Shown piece after piece: positions 36,421-44,581 of a DNA stretch of 64,000 nucleotides; the stretch's first letter is position 1; each line of letters opens with the position of its first letter. Under the pieces are notes generated by a model. That model had not been told where the DNA came from. It did no database searches and saw only the letters and a program-made list of their open reading frames with translations. The stretch is taken from positions 1 through 64,000 of the forward strand of contig NZ_JAHA01000003.1 in assembly GCF_000526935.1 (NCBI RefSeq), in the 5' to 3' direction. Origin of the DNA: Butyrivibrio sp. FCS014 (GTDB taxonomy: Bacteria; Bacillota; Clostridia; Lachnospirales; Lachnospiraceae). Position numbers and translations under genes: made by a program.

Positions 36421-37299
36421 GTGCAAGGACTAAAAGAATTGTTAGAAAAGGAATCAAAACGTATCAATGAAATCAAAAGAACAGTAGATGGAAGGCTTAA
36501 AAATGCTCCAGATGGAACACTTAGAATAACTACAACAAAGAATCAATACCAATATATACATTGTAAACAGGAACAGTACAAACAGGAACAGTACAAACAG
36601 GAACAATACAAACAGGAACAATGTGGACAGGTACAATGTACTGAAACGAGTAACAATCAGAAATTTAAATTGTCCTATATAAAGAAAGAAAACCTTTCAC
36701 TGGCTAAACAGCTTGCTCAAAAATCTTATGACCAGAAAATCAAAAAGCTTGTGGACAGGAGAGAAAAGCAGCTGGAAAGACTGACAAAAGAGTACAGCGA
36801 TGACGAAATAGTGGCAATCTATAACAATTTGAACCATAAAAGAAAGGAACTGGTCATCCCGGTTGAACCAACATATGAACAACTCTTAGCCCAGTGGAAA
36901 TCTGTCCCATATGTAGGTAGGGACTTTAAAGATGTTAAAACGGAAATATACACTAAAAAAGGAGAGAGAGTAAGATCTAAATCTGAGAAAATTCTGGCAG
37001 ATATGTTCTATGACATGGGTGTTGAATATAAATACGAGTGCCCATTGCATCTTAAGGGATATGGTATTGTCTATCCCGATTTCACATTCTTAAGCAGAAA
37101 GACATATGAAGAAATATACTGGGAGCATGACGGCAGGATGGATGATCCTGAATATGCGGAAAAAGCTATCAGGAAGATTGATCATTACACCAGAAACGAA
37201 ATAATTCCCGGGCAACGCCTGATAATCACCTATGAGTCAGCTAATTACGCTCTTAATACTTATGTTGCGGAGAAATTTATAAAAGAGTATCTGCTGTGA
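36421..37299 (+). CDS. Predicted PD-(D/E)XK-type nuclease behind the hairpin array
   Basis: The 292-residue protein starts at GTG 36421, after AAAGGA. Residues 1-45 are basic, then four copies of the pentapeptide YKQEQ lie at about 50-70 next to several Cys. A Lys/Glu-rich helical middle follows. The C-terminal third looks like a DUF559/Vsr-style nuclease: RSKSEKILADMFYDMGVEYKYE (helix Glu), then VYPDFTFL (Asp), EIYWEHDGRMDDPEYAEKA (Glu and His) and LIITYES. Similar C-terminal domains are, as I recall, frequent in gut Firmicutes without an assigned role. Composition is AT-rich and unlike the housekeeping genes before, which suggests transfer. Activity is inferred from motif spacing only. Confidence 0.7.
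   Translation: MQGLKELLEKESKRINEIKRTVDGRLKNAPDGTLRITTTKNQYQYIHCKQEQYKQEQYKQEQYKQEQCGQVQCTETSNNQKFKLSYIKKENLSLAKQLAQKSYDQKIKKLVDRREKQLERLTKEYSDDEIVAIYNNLNHKRKELVIPVEPTYEQLLAQWKSVPYVGRDFKDVKTEIYTKKGERVRSKSEKILADMFYDMGVEYKYECPLHLKGYGIVYPDFTFLSRKTYEEIYWEHDGRMDDPEYAEKAIRKIDHYTRNEIIPGQRLIITYESANYALNTYVAEKFIKEYLL
36566..36640 (+). repeat. 15-bp tandem repeat in the nuclease gene
   Basis: About four copies of TACAAACAGGAACAG or its close variant encode YKQEQ each, followed by two decayed copies (TGTGGACAGGTACAA). The unit is a multiple of three, so copy changes keep the frame. Confidence 0.85.
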
Positions 37300-37408
37300 T
37301 GTTTATAAATAGCTCAGGTTAAAAGAAAGCATTCTGATCAGTTTGCGATAGCTGATGGGGTATTCAAATCATGTTGTTCAGATATTCATTAAGAATTAAA
37401 ATAATGGT

Positions 37409-37414
37409 TATAAT
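37409..37414 (+). promoter_or_regulatory. Possible -10 box for the P-loop kinase gene
   Basis: TATAAT with TTCATT 18 bases ahead lies 40 bases before the gene at 37454. The -35 box is poor, so this is only a candidate. The rest of the 150-base gap shows no other signal. Confidence 0.35.
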
Positions 37415-37453
37415 GAGTCAAGACAAAGCATTTTTGGGGAAAAGGTTACGCAA

Positions 37454-37972
37454 ATGATTATTCTTATAACGGGAGCCTCCCATACAGGCAAGACAGTCTT
37501 AGCACAGCGTATGCTGGAAAAATACAAAAGCCCTTATTTATCTATAGATCATTTGAAAATGGGTTTGATCCGCAGCGGAAATACTGAGCTTACGCCGGAG
37601 AATGATGACAAACTTACGGAATATTTATGGCCTATTGTCAGGGAAATGATAAAGACGGCAATAGAAAATCAGCAGAATCTCATAGTTGAGGGATGCTATA
37701 TACCATTTGAATGGCGAAAAGATTTTGATGCTGCATATCTATCTAACATCAGATTTATATGCCTTTCGATGTCGGAAAAATATATCTCATCACACTTTGA
37801 TGAAATCATAAATCACGGAAATGATATTGAGAAAAGATTAGACGATTCTTATTGCAGTAAAGAACGGCTTACGTATGAAAACAAAATAATCATGAATGGA
37901 TTTACACAAGCCGGTGAGCAGGTTGTTGTAATTGATGATGACTATGAAAGAACAGTTAGTAGCCTGTTGTAA
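37454..37972 (+). CDS. P-loop kinase of the adenylate/uridine kinase-like class
   Basis: The 172-residue protein is a small nucleotide-binding kinase. The Walker A is ITGASHTGKTVLAQRM near 4-19. A DHLKMGLIRSG segment (near 37-47) resembles the second-site lid of 2-phosphoglycerate or shikimate kinase-like proteins, and LIVEGCYIPFEWRKDF fits the Walker B/substrate strand of such enzymes. The substrate cannot be named. The start has AAAAGG eight bases ahead. The AlkD-like gene follows, so the two may form an operon. Confidence 0.78.
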   Translation: MIILITGASHTGKTVLAQRMLEKYKSPYLSIDHLKMGLIRSGNTELTPENDDKLTEYLWPIVREMIKTAIENQQNLIVEGCYIPFEWRKDFDAAYLSNIRFICLSMSEKYISSHFDEIINHGNDIEKRLDDSYCSKERLTYENKIIMNGFTQAGEQVVVIDDDYERTVSSLL

Positions 37973-38053
37973 ATGGATATACATATTCAACTACTGTTAT
38001 CTGATGATGAAGAGAAGAGAGGGAGAAAAGACGCAGTAAGGAGGAAGCCGCGT

Positions 38054-38752
38054 ATGGATAAAGCAGATTTACACAGTAAATTGCACGAGCTTCAGGATTT
38101 GAAATACCGTGATATGCAGAAAAAGATAATCCCGAATATTGATCCCGAGTCGATAATTGGAGTCAGGACTCCGGCTCTTAAGACTTTGGCAAAAGAAATA
38201 TTGAAGGCCGGAGATTATAAGGAGTTCCTTATGGAATTGCCTCATAAATATTTTGAAGAAAACCAGCTGCAGGCTTTTATCATCTCCGGGATAAAAGATC
38301 TGAATGAATGCATGGAGGAGCTGGAGAAGTTTCTGCCCTATGTAGATAACTGGGCCACATGTGATCAGATGTCTCCGAAGATCTTTAAGAAGCACAAGGA
38401 AGAGCTTCTTGTGCGTGTAAAAAAGTGGACAGGCTCAGAAAAGCCATATACCATAAGGTTTGGAGTAGGAATGCTGATGGAGCATTTCCTGGATGATGAC
38501 TTTGATCTCTGTTATCCTGAGATGGTCGCTAAACTAAGAAGCGAAGAGTATTACGTTAATATGATGATAGCATGGTACTTTGCAACTGCCCTCGCCAAGC
38601 AGTATGAGAGCGTGCTTCCGTTCATAGAACAGAAGAGACTTGATGACTGGACCCATAACAAAGCCATTCAGAAGAGTGTGGAGAGCTACAGAATATCCGA
38701 GGAGCAAAAGAAGTATCTTAAGTCATTAAAAGTGGTGGTGAAACGTTCATGA
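38054..38752 (+). CDS. AlkD-like DNA alkylation repair HEAT protein
   Basis: AlkD-type proteins are HEAT-repeat DNA glycosylases that remove bulky or charged alkylated bases without flipping. The 232-residue protein has the family blocks KYRDMQKKIIPN, GVRTPALKTLAKEI, FEENQLQAFIISGI, YVDNWATCDQM (with the conserved Trp and Asp), TIRFGVGMLMEHFLDD and YYVNMMIAWYFATALAKQYE. I chose ATG 38054 because AAGGAGG lies nine bases ahead; the earlier ATG 37973, abutting the kinase stop, has no such site. It overlaps the next GNAT by four bases. Confidence 0.88.
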   Translation: MDKADLHSKLHELQDLKYRDMQKKIIPNIDPESIIGVRTPALKTLAKEILKAGDYKEFLMELPHKYFEENQLQAFIISGIKDLNECMEELEKFLPYVDNWATCDQMSPKIFKKHKEELLVRVKKWTGSEKPYTIRFGVGMLMEHFLDDDFDLCYPEMVAKLRSEEYYVNMMIAWYFATALAKQYESVLPFIEQKRLDDWTHNKAIQKSVESYRISEEQKKYLKSLKVVVKRS

Positions 38753-39216
38753 GGATAGAATTAAAACCCGTCATGCGGGAAGATATTGAAACTGTCTGGA
38801 AGATGCAGGTTGAAGCTTTTTCTGATCTTCTAAAAAAGTATCAGGATCATGACCTGAGTCCTGCAGCAGAGGAGATGGATAAAGTTTCAGCAAGATTCGA
38901 ACAGCCTTGGACAAACTATTATTTCATTATGGCAGATGATGAAAAAGTCGGTGTTATCCGTGTTATAGATAAAAAGGACGGAAGCAGAAAACGCATATCG
39001 CCGATATGGATCATGAAAGAGTATCGAAATAAAGGTTATGCTCAGCAGGCGATAGAAGAAGCCGAGAAGATATTTGGAAAAGAGCATTGGTGCCTTGATA
39101 CGATTTTGCAGGAAAAGGGTAATCTATATCTGTATGAGAAAATGGGTTATCACAGGACCGGTAAGGTAGAGCACATTAATGACCGGATGGACATTGTATT
39201 CTACGAAAAAGACTGA
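38749..39216 (+). CDS. GNAT family N-acetyltransferase
   Basis: The 155-residue protein has the GNAT core: VMREDIETVWKMQVEAF at the start, the acetyl-CoA loop region RISPIWIMKEYRNKGYAQQAIEEAEKIF near 92-119 (Arg-Asn-Lys-Gly-Tyr-Ala as the pyrophosphate loop) and the end NLYLYEKMGYHRTGKVEHIND. The substrate is unknown. Coupled to the AlkD-like gene by ATGA overlap. A bidirectional terminator follows. Confidence 0.87.
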   Translation: MRIELKPVMREDIETVWKMQVEAFSDLLKKYQDHDLSPAAEEMDKVSARFEQPWTNYYFIMADDEKVGVIRVIDKKDGSRKRISPIWIMKEYRNKGYAQQAIEEAEKIFGKEHWCLDTILQEKGNLYLYEKMGYHRTGKVEHINDRMDIVFYEKD

Positions 39217-39250
39217 GAAAGATGGATCACGCAAAAGACTATAACGAATT

Positions 39251-39285
39251 AAAGCCTCTCCCATAAGACATGGCGAGAGGCTTTT
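39251..39285. terminator. Bidirectional terminator between GNAT and DinB-like genes
   Basis: AAAGCCTCTC pairs with GAGAGGCTTT, with an inner CCAT/ATGG. It has U runs on both strands and lies between two converging genes. Confidence 0.85.
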
Positions 39286-39290
39286 CATAT

Positions 39291-39809
39291 TCACACTCTG
39301 TATTTTCTGTATCTTCCGAAAAGTATTCCATCATCCAGATACTGCTCGGTTTCCGATACCCACATGGGAAACTGGCCGGTAGCAAGAGCAGTCTGTCCGT
39401 TTAACATGCCTGTATGGAAAGAGATATGTCTGTACTGCCGAAGCACAAGTTCCATTCTGGTATATTTGCAATTCTTTGGCTTCTCATAGAGCATCTCATC
39501 TGTCAAAGAGTCCAGATATGACAGAGTATTTTTTTCTATTTCATCAAGATACTGTAAGAGCTGTTCGTCAGATAAAACCACGTCTGACGGATTGTCCGGA
39601 TTATCTAATCCTTCTACGTGAAAAGAAGGTTCCTCATAGTCGAAGGGATTGATAAACCATTTGTCTGCGGAGTGAAGTGCGTGGTAGGCCCACCTCCAGC
39701 ATGGTGCGCCAAGGCAGAGGGCATCTCTGTCATAAGCCTTTATGGATGTGCGGATGTTAAGAAAATTAGGCTCCACAGTATCCTTAATGATCTTACATAA
39801 TTCGTTCAT
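39291..39809 (-). CDS. DinB-like four-helix protein (DUF664 class)
   Basis: The 172-residue protein resembles the DinB/YfiT family of metal-binding four-helix bundles: the first His in WAYHALHSADKWFI, and a pair in LRQYRHISFHTGMLNGQTA near 127-145, together forming the expected His triad. Several relatives are thiol-dependent transferases (bacillithiol or mycothiol); the substrate here is unknown. The start has AGGAGGAATAAGC ahead of ATG. It is divergent from a LysR gene, which may control it. Confidence 0.8.
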   Translation of the reverse strand: MNELCKIIKDTVEPNFLNIRTSIKAYDRDALCLGAPCWRWAYHALHSADKWFINPFDYEEPSFHVEGLDNPDNPSDVVLSDEQLLQYLDEIEKNTLSYLDSLTDEMLYEKPKNCKYTRMELVLRQYRHISFHTGMLNGQTALATGQFPMWVSETEQYLDDGILFGRYRKYRV

Positions 39810-39896
39810 TGCTTATTCCTCCTTGCGTTCGCTTTATTTTGAATGTATAATAACGCCAAAACTTATATCTGTAAAATTGAAACAAATAATATAAAT

Positions 39897-39913
39897 GTTC
39901 AATTTAATTGAAC
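39897..39913. promoter_or_regulatory. Perfect 17-bp palindrome, candidate LysR operator
   Basis: GTTCAATTTAATTGAAC lies in the divergent gap, 20 bases before the LysR start. It fits the T-N11-A pattern of LysR-type binding sites. Confidence 0.6.
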
Positions 39914-39932
39914 TAACAAAGGGAATGTGAAC

Positions 39933-40820
39933 ATGACAATAACGCAGCTAAGCACTTTTTTGAAAATAGCGGAACTAAACAGTTTCTCAGCGGCAGCGGG
40001 CAGCATGGGATACGCGCAGTCAACCGTAACAACCCAGATTAAGCTCCTGGAGGAGGAACTTAATTGTCGCCTGTTCGACAGATTGGGAAAGACGATTGTC
40101 CTTACGCCCCAGGGAGAGAAGCTTATTACATATGCAGAAAAGATGCTACAATTGGAGAGAGAGATCCATCTCGAAATTTCCGATGAAGAAGAACCTACCG
40201 GAGTGTTAAAGATAGGCGTTTCTGAGTCGTTATGTTACAGCTATGTACCGCAGGCTCTGATGAACTATAGAAATCAGATCCCCGGAATAGATATCCGACC
40301 GGTATTTATCACACATGATACGTTTCCGGATATGCTTCAAAAAGGGGAATTGGATCTTGTTTACACGCTGAATCCTTATATTGATGATGACAGGCTGACA
40401 ATGCTGCACAAGAAGGCTGAAACCCTTGGATTTTACGCTTCACCTAATCATCCTCTTTCGGGAAAAAAGGTTACGGAGAAGGACCTTACAGATTATCCGC
40501 TGCTGGTGACAGGGCAGAATTGCAGTTTCAGAAGCATGCTTCTTTCAGATTTGGAGGGGCACAATGTTGAACCTAAAATCCTGATAGAGACAGAAAGCAA
40601 GGAGATACTCAAGCAATTTGCGTCAAACGGCCTGGGAATAGCATTCATTCCCGATATGACAGCAACAAGGGAAGTGAAGAATAAAAGCCTGAAAAGACTG
40701 GATTGGAGAGGCGATTCTTTTCCCATCTATTCTCAGATATTCGTTCATAAGGATAAACATATAAGCAGAGCAATCAGCAGTTTAGTAGATGTTATCAAAA
40801 GTGAAGCAGCCAGAAATTAG
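39933..40820 (+). CDS. LysR family transcriptional regulator
   Basis: The 295-residue protein has the N-terminal winged helix (ITQLSTFLKIAELNSFSAAAGSMGYAQSTVTTQIKLLEEEL), a linker helix, and a periplasmic-binding-like effector domain (GVLKIGVSESLCYSYVPQAL and later GLGIAFIPDM). Start 39933 follows AAAGGGA. Likely targets are itself and the divergent DinB-like gene, through the palindrome in between; the downstream CPBP protease may also be under its control. The effector is unknown. Confidence 0.9.
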   Translation: MTITQLSTFLKIAELNSFSAAAGSMGYAQSTVTTQIKLLEEELNCRLFDRLGKTIVLTPQGEKLITYAEKMLQLEREIHLEISDEEEPTGVLKIGVSESLCYSYVPQALMNYRNQIPGIDIRPVFITHDTFPDMLQKGELDLVYTLNPYIDDDRLTMLHKKAETLGFYASPNHPLSGKKVTEKDLTDYPLLVTGQNCSFRSMLLSDLEGHNVEPKILIETESKEILKQFASNGLGIAFIPDMTATREVKNKSLKRLDWRGDSFPIYSQIFVHKDKHISRAISSLVDVIKSEAARN

Positions 40821-40875
40821 GGAAGGTGCAGACAGCTCTTTTCCCTAATGATCATTGCACGGAAAGGAAAATGAA

Positions 40876-41595
40876 ATGCGTAAACTTTATGAAACGAAGG
40901 AAATAGTCTTTGCAGTACTTTGGATTGTGGCCTACTGCGTTGTAATGGGAACCATCAGAGGAAATTTCGGGGATGATAGCATTATTATGCTCCTGGCGCT
41001 TATTGCGTTTTCAGCAGGAATCATAGCATTTGTAAAAACAAATCATCTGGAAAAGAAATACGGACTTGCCGGATGGCCAAAAAATGCCGGGAAATATCTG
41101 TACTTTATTCCCATGTGGATCGTGGCTACAGGCAACATCTGGGATGGCTTTGCTCCTTCTTATCAGGGTATTGCGCTGGTTTTTGCGGTACTTTCCATGA
41201 TACTTGTGGGCTTTGTGGAGGAAATGATCTTCAGAGGATTTCTCTTCAGGGCCATGCTTAAGGACGGTAAGCCGGTTGTGGCAATTGTAGTGTCTGCGCT
41301 TACATTTGGAATCGGTCATATTGTAAACCTCTTAAACGGACAGGCAAGTCTGGAAACGCTGGCCCAGGTCTTTTTTGCCATCAGCTGGGGATTCATTTTT
41401 ACAATGGTTTGCTATAAGAGCGGCAGCATTATACCGTGTATCTTAGCTCATTCCATCATAGATGCTCTGGCAGTGCTTGGTGCGGATATCATGCTGTTCA
41501 GCTGGATAAGTATCGGGGTGACGATATTTACAGCTATTTGTTATTGCATTTATCTTGGCAGGCTTAAAACACAGGACGATACCGGCAATGCATGA
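40876..41595 (+). CDS. CPBP family intramembrane metalloprotease
   Basis: The 239-residue protein has seven or eight membrane segments and the three CPBP (Abi) motifs: EEMIFRGFLFRAML with the Glu-Glu pair near residue 114, FGIGHIVNLL with the His near 143, and CILAHSIIDALA with the last His. The family includes CAAX prenyl proteases and bacteriocin-immunity proteins; the substrate is unknown. Start 40876 is behind GGAAAGGA; the longer frame to 40855 lacks a site. Confidence 0.88.
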   Translation: MRKLYETKEIVFAVLWIVAYCVVMGTIRGNFGDDSIIMLLALIAFSAGIIAFVKTNHLEKKYGLAGWPKNAGKYLYFIPMWIVATGNIWDGFAPSYQGIALVFAVLSMILVGFVEEMIFRGFLFRAMLKDGKPVVAIVVSALTFGIGHIVNLLNGQASLETLAQVFFAISWGFIFTMVCYKSGSIIPCILAHSIIDALAVLGADIMLFSWISIGVTIFTAICYCIYLGRLKTQDDTGNA

Positions 41596-41680
41596 TATAA
41601 TAGTGAAAAGCTGTCTTTTAACTGATTGACTATAGTAGCATGCTAAATATTTGAACTGCTGATTATTAGAGGTATCAAAT

Positions 41681-42769
41681 ATGAGGATAATTAACGGTGT
41701 TAAAACAATCTTTGGCTTGTTGAAGGGTCTGTGGTCGATGAGTCCAAGTGAAAAGTCCGATTTCTACAAGGATAAGTGCGAGTATTATCAGGGTATCGTT
41801 GAGCTTAGCCTTGTTGTGGCATGTTTGACTACCATATGTTTTCTTTATTCGGATTACATGATAAATGGATCCGTTCTTCCTACGCTTATTCCCAGATTGT
41901 CCATTCTGGCATTTATTGCCGTATTTTTCATTGTTACGGGTATAAACGGAAATGCCCGAGTGATGGTTGTGATGGATTTTTTCCTTGGTCATGGAATGGT
42001 CATTGCTGCTAGCTGGACAGCCTACAAATTGGTTGATAACAGCAACTCCGTTACAGGAATCATTATTGTTAATCTTCTTTGGATGGTAATCGGATTTGTG
42101 GCAACGCCCATAGATACATTGATCAATGGGGGTGTGTTCATTATCGAGATCATCATCACCAACATGTTTAATCATTACACCAACTATGATGTAATCCTTT
42201 CGCTGGAAATTCCCTGTATCATCGGTATCGTTGTAGTTCATTACATCATGACCGCCTTTTATCTGGATCACTACAGAGTCACTCAGAAGCTTAAGCTATC
42301 CATGGTAACTGATCCTCTGACCATGGTATATAACAGACATCTTCTGGAAAAAATAATCTCAGAGAACTCTTTAAAGATTCAGTCTCCCGGTGAGCAGATA
42401 GCACTGGCCATGCTGGATATTGACGACTTTAAGAAGATCAATGATGAGAACGGCCACTACACCGGTGACCTGACTCTTTATTTCCTTGGGCAGAAGCTGA
42501 ACACAGAGACCCACGAGGATGACTATGTTATTCGCTATGGAGGAGAGGAATTTGTACTGATCCTCAGGAATTGCAGTGTAGACGATGCATACGCCCGTAT
42601 GGAGCAATTCAGAGCAGATATCGAGAAGGCAAAAGACACACCGGTGCCATTTACGGTTTCAATAGGTGTGGCAGGTTACACAGGCGATTATTCCGACACT
42701 CTTATGAAGGTGGACGATGCTCTTTATAAGGCTAAGAATACGGGTAAAAACAAGGTTGTCGTGAGTTGA
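41681..42769 (+). CDS. Membrane-bound GGDEF protein, predicted diguanylate cyclase
   Basis: The 362-residue protein has six hydrophobic segments between about 40 and 195 and a cytoplasmic GGDEF domain from about 207. The active site is RYGGEEFVLIL near 287, the substrate loop DIDDFKKINDENGHYTGD is present, and the start VTDPLTMVYNRHLLE is typical. A classical RxxD inhibitory site is not obvious. Production of cyclic di-GMP is expected. The HD-GYP protein at 3730 would be a matching degrading enzyme. Confidence 0.9.
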   Translation: MRIINGVKTIFGLLKGLWSMSPSEKSDFYKDKCEYYQGIVELSLVVACLTTICFLYSDYMINGSVLPTLIPRLSILAFIAVFFIVTGINGNARVMVVMDFFLGHGMVIAASWTAYKLVDNSNSVTGIIIVNLLWMVIGFVATPIDTLINGGVFIIEIIITNMFNHYTNYDVILSLEIPCIIGIVVVHYIMTAFYLDHYRVTQKLKLSMVTDPLTMVYNRHLLEKIISENSLKIQSPGEQIALAMLDIDDFKKINDENGHYTGDLTLYFLGQKLNTETHEDDYVIRYGGEEFVLILRNCSVDDAYARMEQFRADIEKAKDTPVPFTVSIGVAGYTGDYSDTLMKVDDALYKAKNTGKNKVVVS

Positions 42770-42796
42770 AGTTTGTGACTTGTAATGTATACTGTA

Positions 42797-42825
42797 TTGA
42801 CAACTGTTTATGTCGGCGATATCAT
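42797..42825 (+). promoter_or_regulatory. Promoter upstream of the leader peptide and methyltransferase
   Basis: TTGACA and TATCAT are 17 bases apart. They lie 30 bases before the leader peptide frame. Confidence 0.75.
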
Positions 42826-42854
42826 AGCAAACAATAAATCAATAAGGAGCACTT

Positions 42855-42914
42855 ATGAATCAGCGATATATGCATAACTACATGGAGATTATGTACAGAC
42901 GTATTCGCTTATAG
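42855..42914 (+). CDS. Leader peptide, 19 residues
   Basis: An ATG, six bases after AAGGAG, opens a short frame reading MNQRYMHNYMEIMYRRIRL and then a stop, followed 11 bases later by a terminator hairpin. The order promoter, short peptide, terminator, gene is that of transcription attenuation. The peptide is rich in Tyr, Met and Arg. It resembles leaders of antibiotic-induced genes in layout only; I recognise no known sequence. Confidence 0.55.
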   Translation: MNQRYMHNYMEIMYRRIRL

Positions 42915-42925
42915 CTGGGATTTAT

Positions 42926-42971
42926 CCACACAGCTGTGAGCCGATAGGTCTTATCTGTCTGTGTGGTTTTT
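42926..42971 (+). terminator. First attenuator terminator before the methyltransferase
   Basis: CCACACAG pairs with CTGTGTGG (inner GATAG/TTATC), followed by TTTTT. It lies between the promoter and the methyltransferase gene, in the same direction. Confidence 0.8.
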
Positions 42972-42990
42972 CGTATAGGATGATTTTATG

Positions 42991-43036
42991 AAAAGCACAG
43001 GGCAGATTGTAATCTTGCTGATGTGCTTTTTTTGTT
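42991..43036 (+). terminator. Second terminator-like hairpin, overlapping a possible 24-residue frame
   Basis: AAAAGCACA pairs with TGTGCTTTT (inner GCAGATT/AATCTTGC), and the U run reaches TTTTTTTG. A frame MKSTGQIVILLMCFFCC (ATG 42988, stop 43062) crosses it and may be a second leader. Reading this frame would melt the hairpin, so it may be a second attenuator. Confidence 0.65.
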
Positions 43037-43114
43037 GCACAAACCGAAAAGCGAATGAATGATTGCGAAAAGCAGGAATCAACCTGTTCGATTGCAGAAA
43101 AGGAGGATCATGAA

Positions 43115-43933
43115 ATGGGACTTGAGGGAAAAGAGCTTAAAGAGTTATATCTGAGACAGTACTCAGGCGCAGGAGAAGAGTATCGCTTATTCAGCACAAA
43201 AGTAAATGAAACAGAATTCAGATTGACCATGCACTACATCCATAAGTATCTGAAAAACGGCGACAGGATCATAGATATAGGCGCCGGCTGCGGAGTTTAT
43301 ACTAACGCTCTGTCCAATGAAGGCTATTCAATCGATGCTATAGACCTTCATCCGGACAACGTGGCCAGAATGAAGGAACTCTTTAAAGACACAGAGAACA
43401 TAAACGTGCATCAGGCCAATGCTATGGATTTAAAAGGCTTTCAGGATAATGCCTATGATCTGGTACTTGAACTCGGCCCTGTCTACCATCTTCATAAGAC
43501 ACCGGAGAGAGTAGCAGCGATAAAAGAAGCTGTAAGAGTAGCAAAAAAGGGTGCACCGATATTTGTAGCATTTGTACTTCAGGATGCTCCGCTTATACAG
43601 TACATATTCCAGCACGAGAATTCGGCTGAAGAGATAAAGACAATAGGCTATGAAAGAGACACAGCCAGAGTCACAGATAATACCGGCTCATCCATATACC
43701 TTGATACAATACCCACAATAGATGAATTGGCAGAGCTGGTGTTACAAGAAGTGCCAGTCACAAAAGGTCCAAGATTTGCGCAGGATGGACTCTCACATGT
43801 CATCAGAGACTCAGTAAACAACATGTCGGAAGCCTCCTATAACGAATGGCTTCAGTACCTGATTGCAACAGCTGAAAGGGCTGATCTGATGGGCTATTCC
43901 AACCATGTGGTGCAGGTTTTCATCAAGCAATGA
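43115..43933 (+). CDS. SAM-dependent methyltransferase (class I), attenuator-controlled
   Basis: The 272-residue protein has the class I fold: motif I DRIIDIGAGCGVYTNAL near 48-64, an acidic residue after the second strand (IDAIDLHPDN), motif III-like AMDLKGFQDNAYDLVLELG, and the post-core RVAIKEAVRVAKKG. No catalytic Cys or substrate motif stands out, so the target is unknown. Start 43115 follows AAAGGAGG; the earlier ATG 43055 would add 20 residues with no ribosome site. Two terminators precede it, so expression is likely conditional. A GGTCCCT palindrome follows. Confidence 0.85.
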   Translation: MGLEGKELKELYLRQYSGAGEEYRLFSTKVNETEFRLTMHYIHKYLKNGDRIIDIGAGCGVYTNALSNEGYSIDAIDLHPDNVARMKELFKDTENINVHQANAMDLKGFQDNAYDLVLELGPVYHLHKTPERVAAIKEAVRVAKKGAPIFVAFVLQDAPLIQYIFQHENSAEEIKTIGYERDTARVTDNTGSSIYLDTIPTIDELAELVLQEVPVTKGPRFAQDGLSHVIRDSVNNMSEASYNEWLQYLIATAERADLMGYSNHVVQVFIKQ

Positions 43934-43980
43934 CGATGGCTATTTCTTGTGAGCTCCATGGTTATCGGATATAATTGAAT

Positions 43981-44016
43981 AATGGTCCCTGGGGACGGGG
44001 TTAGGGACCATTTTTG
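43981..44016. repeat. GGTCCCT palindromic repeat, copy 1
   Basis: AATGGTCCCT pairs with AGGGACCATT around GGGGACGGGGTT, followed by TTT. The same core recurs at 49106-49172. Such GGGGAC palindromes resemble REP-like elements, and the U run may also make it act as a terminator. Confidence 0.75.
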
Positions 44017-44050
44017 AGCCCATTGGGAATGAGATGAAGGACATTTTTTC

Positions 44051-44581
44051 ATGAGGATAAAAAAGACTTTGGCAAAGCAGATGCAGCTTATAAATGATGA
44101 TTTTCTGGGACGTATAGAGAAGCTTCGCCACGCATGCAGAGGAATACTTGTAAGGGATGGAAAAGTTCTTTTGTGCCACGAGCCAAAGAGCGGACTTTAC
44201 ATCATCCCCGGCGGCGGAGTGGAAGGTCATGAAAACTACACTGATTGCTGTGAGCGCGAGATGTTGGAGGAGACCGGCTACAGGACAAAGGCCGTAGCAG
44301 GATATCTTGATATTGAAGAGCTCTTTGACGTCTGGAGGCACATCAATCATTACTACATTTGTGAACTCATAGAAGACACAGGAGTTCAGCACCTTACAGA
44401 AGCAGAAATGCTTGCAGGCTACACAAATGCATGGGTTCCGCTTGAGCAGGCGCTGGAGATATTCGGTAAATACGAAGACTACCATGACAGGGACATAGCA
44501 ATTTACGGGCTTTACAGGCGTGAACTTGCTGCGCTTAATGAGTATGAGAAGTTCATCTCAGGAGGAAAGCGCAATGGATAA
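44051..44581 (+). CDS. Nudix hydrolase
   Basis: The 176-residue protein has the full Nudix box, GGGVEGHENYTDCCEREMLEETGY near residues 56-79, with the Glu residues for metal binding. The first strand reads RGILVRDGKVLLCHE and precedes it as usual. Nudix enzymes cleave nucleoside diphosphates linked to a second group; the substrate is not clear. It overlaps the next methyltransferase by eight bases, so both are made together. Confidence 0.88.
   Translation: MRIKKTLAKQMQLINDDFLGRIEKLRHACRGILVRDGKVLLCHEPKSGLYIIPGGGVEGHENYTDCCEREMLEETGYRTKAVAGYLDIEELFDVWRHINHYYICELIEDTGVQHLTEAEMLAGYTNAWVPLEQALEIFGKYEDYHDRDIAIYGLYRRELAALNEYEKFISGGKRNG

Noticed and set aside
37973..38053. N-terminal extension of the AlkD-like protein
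   Set aside because: No ribosome site before 37973, while AAGGAGG precedes ATG 38054, which gives the family N-terminus.
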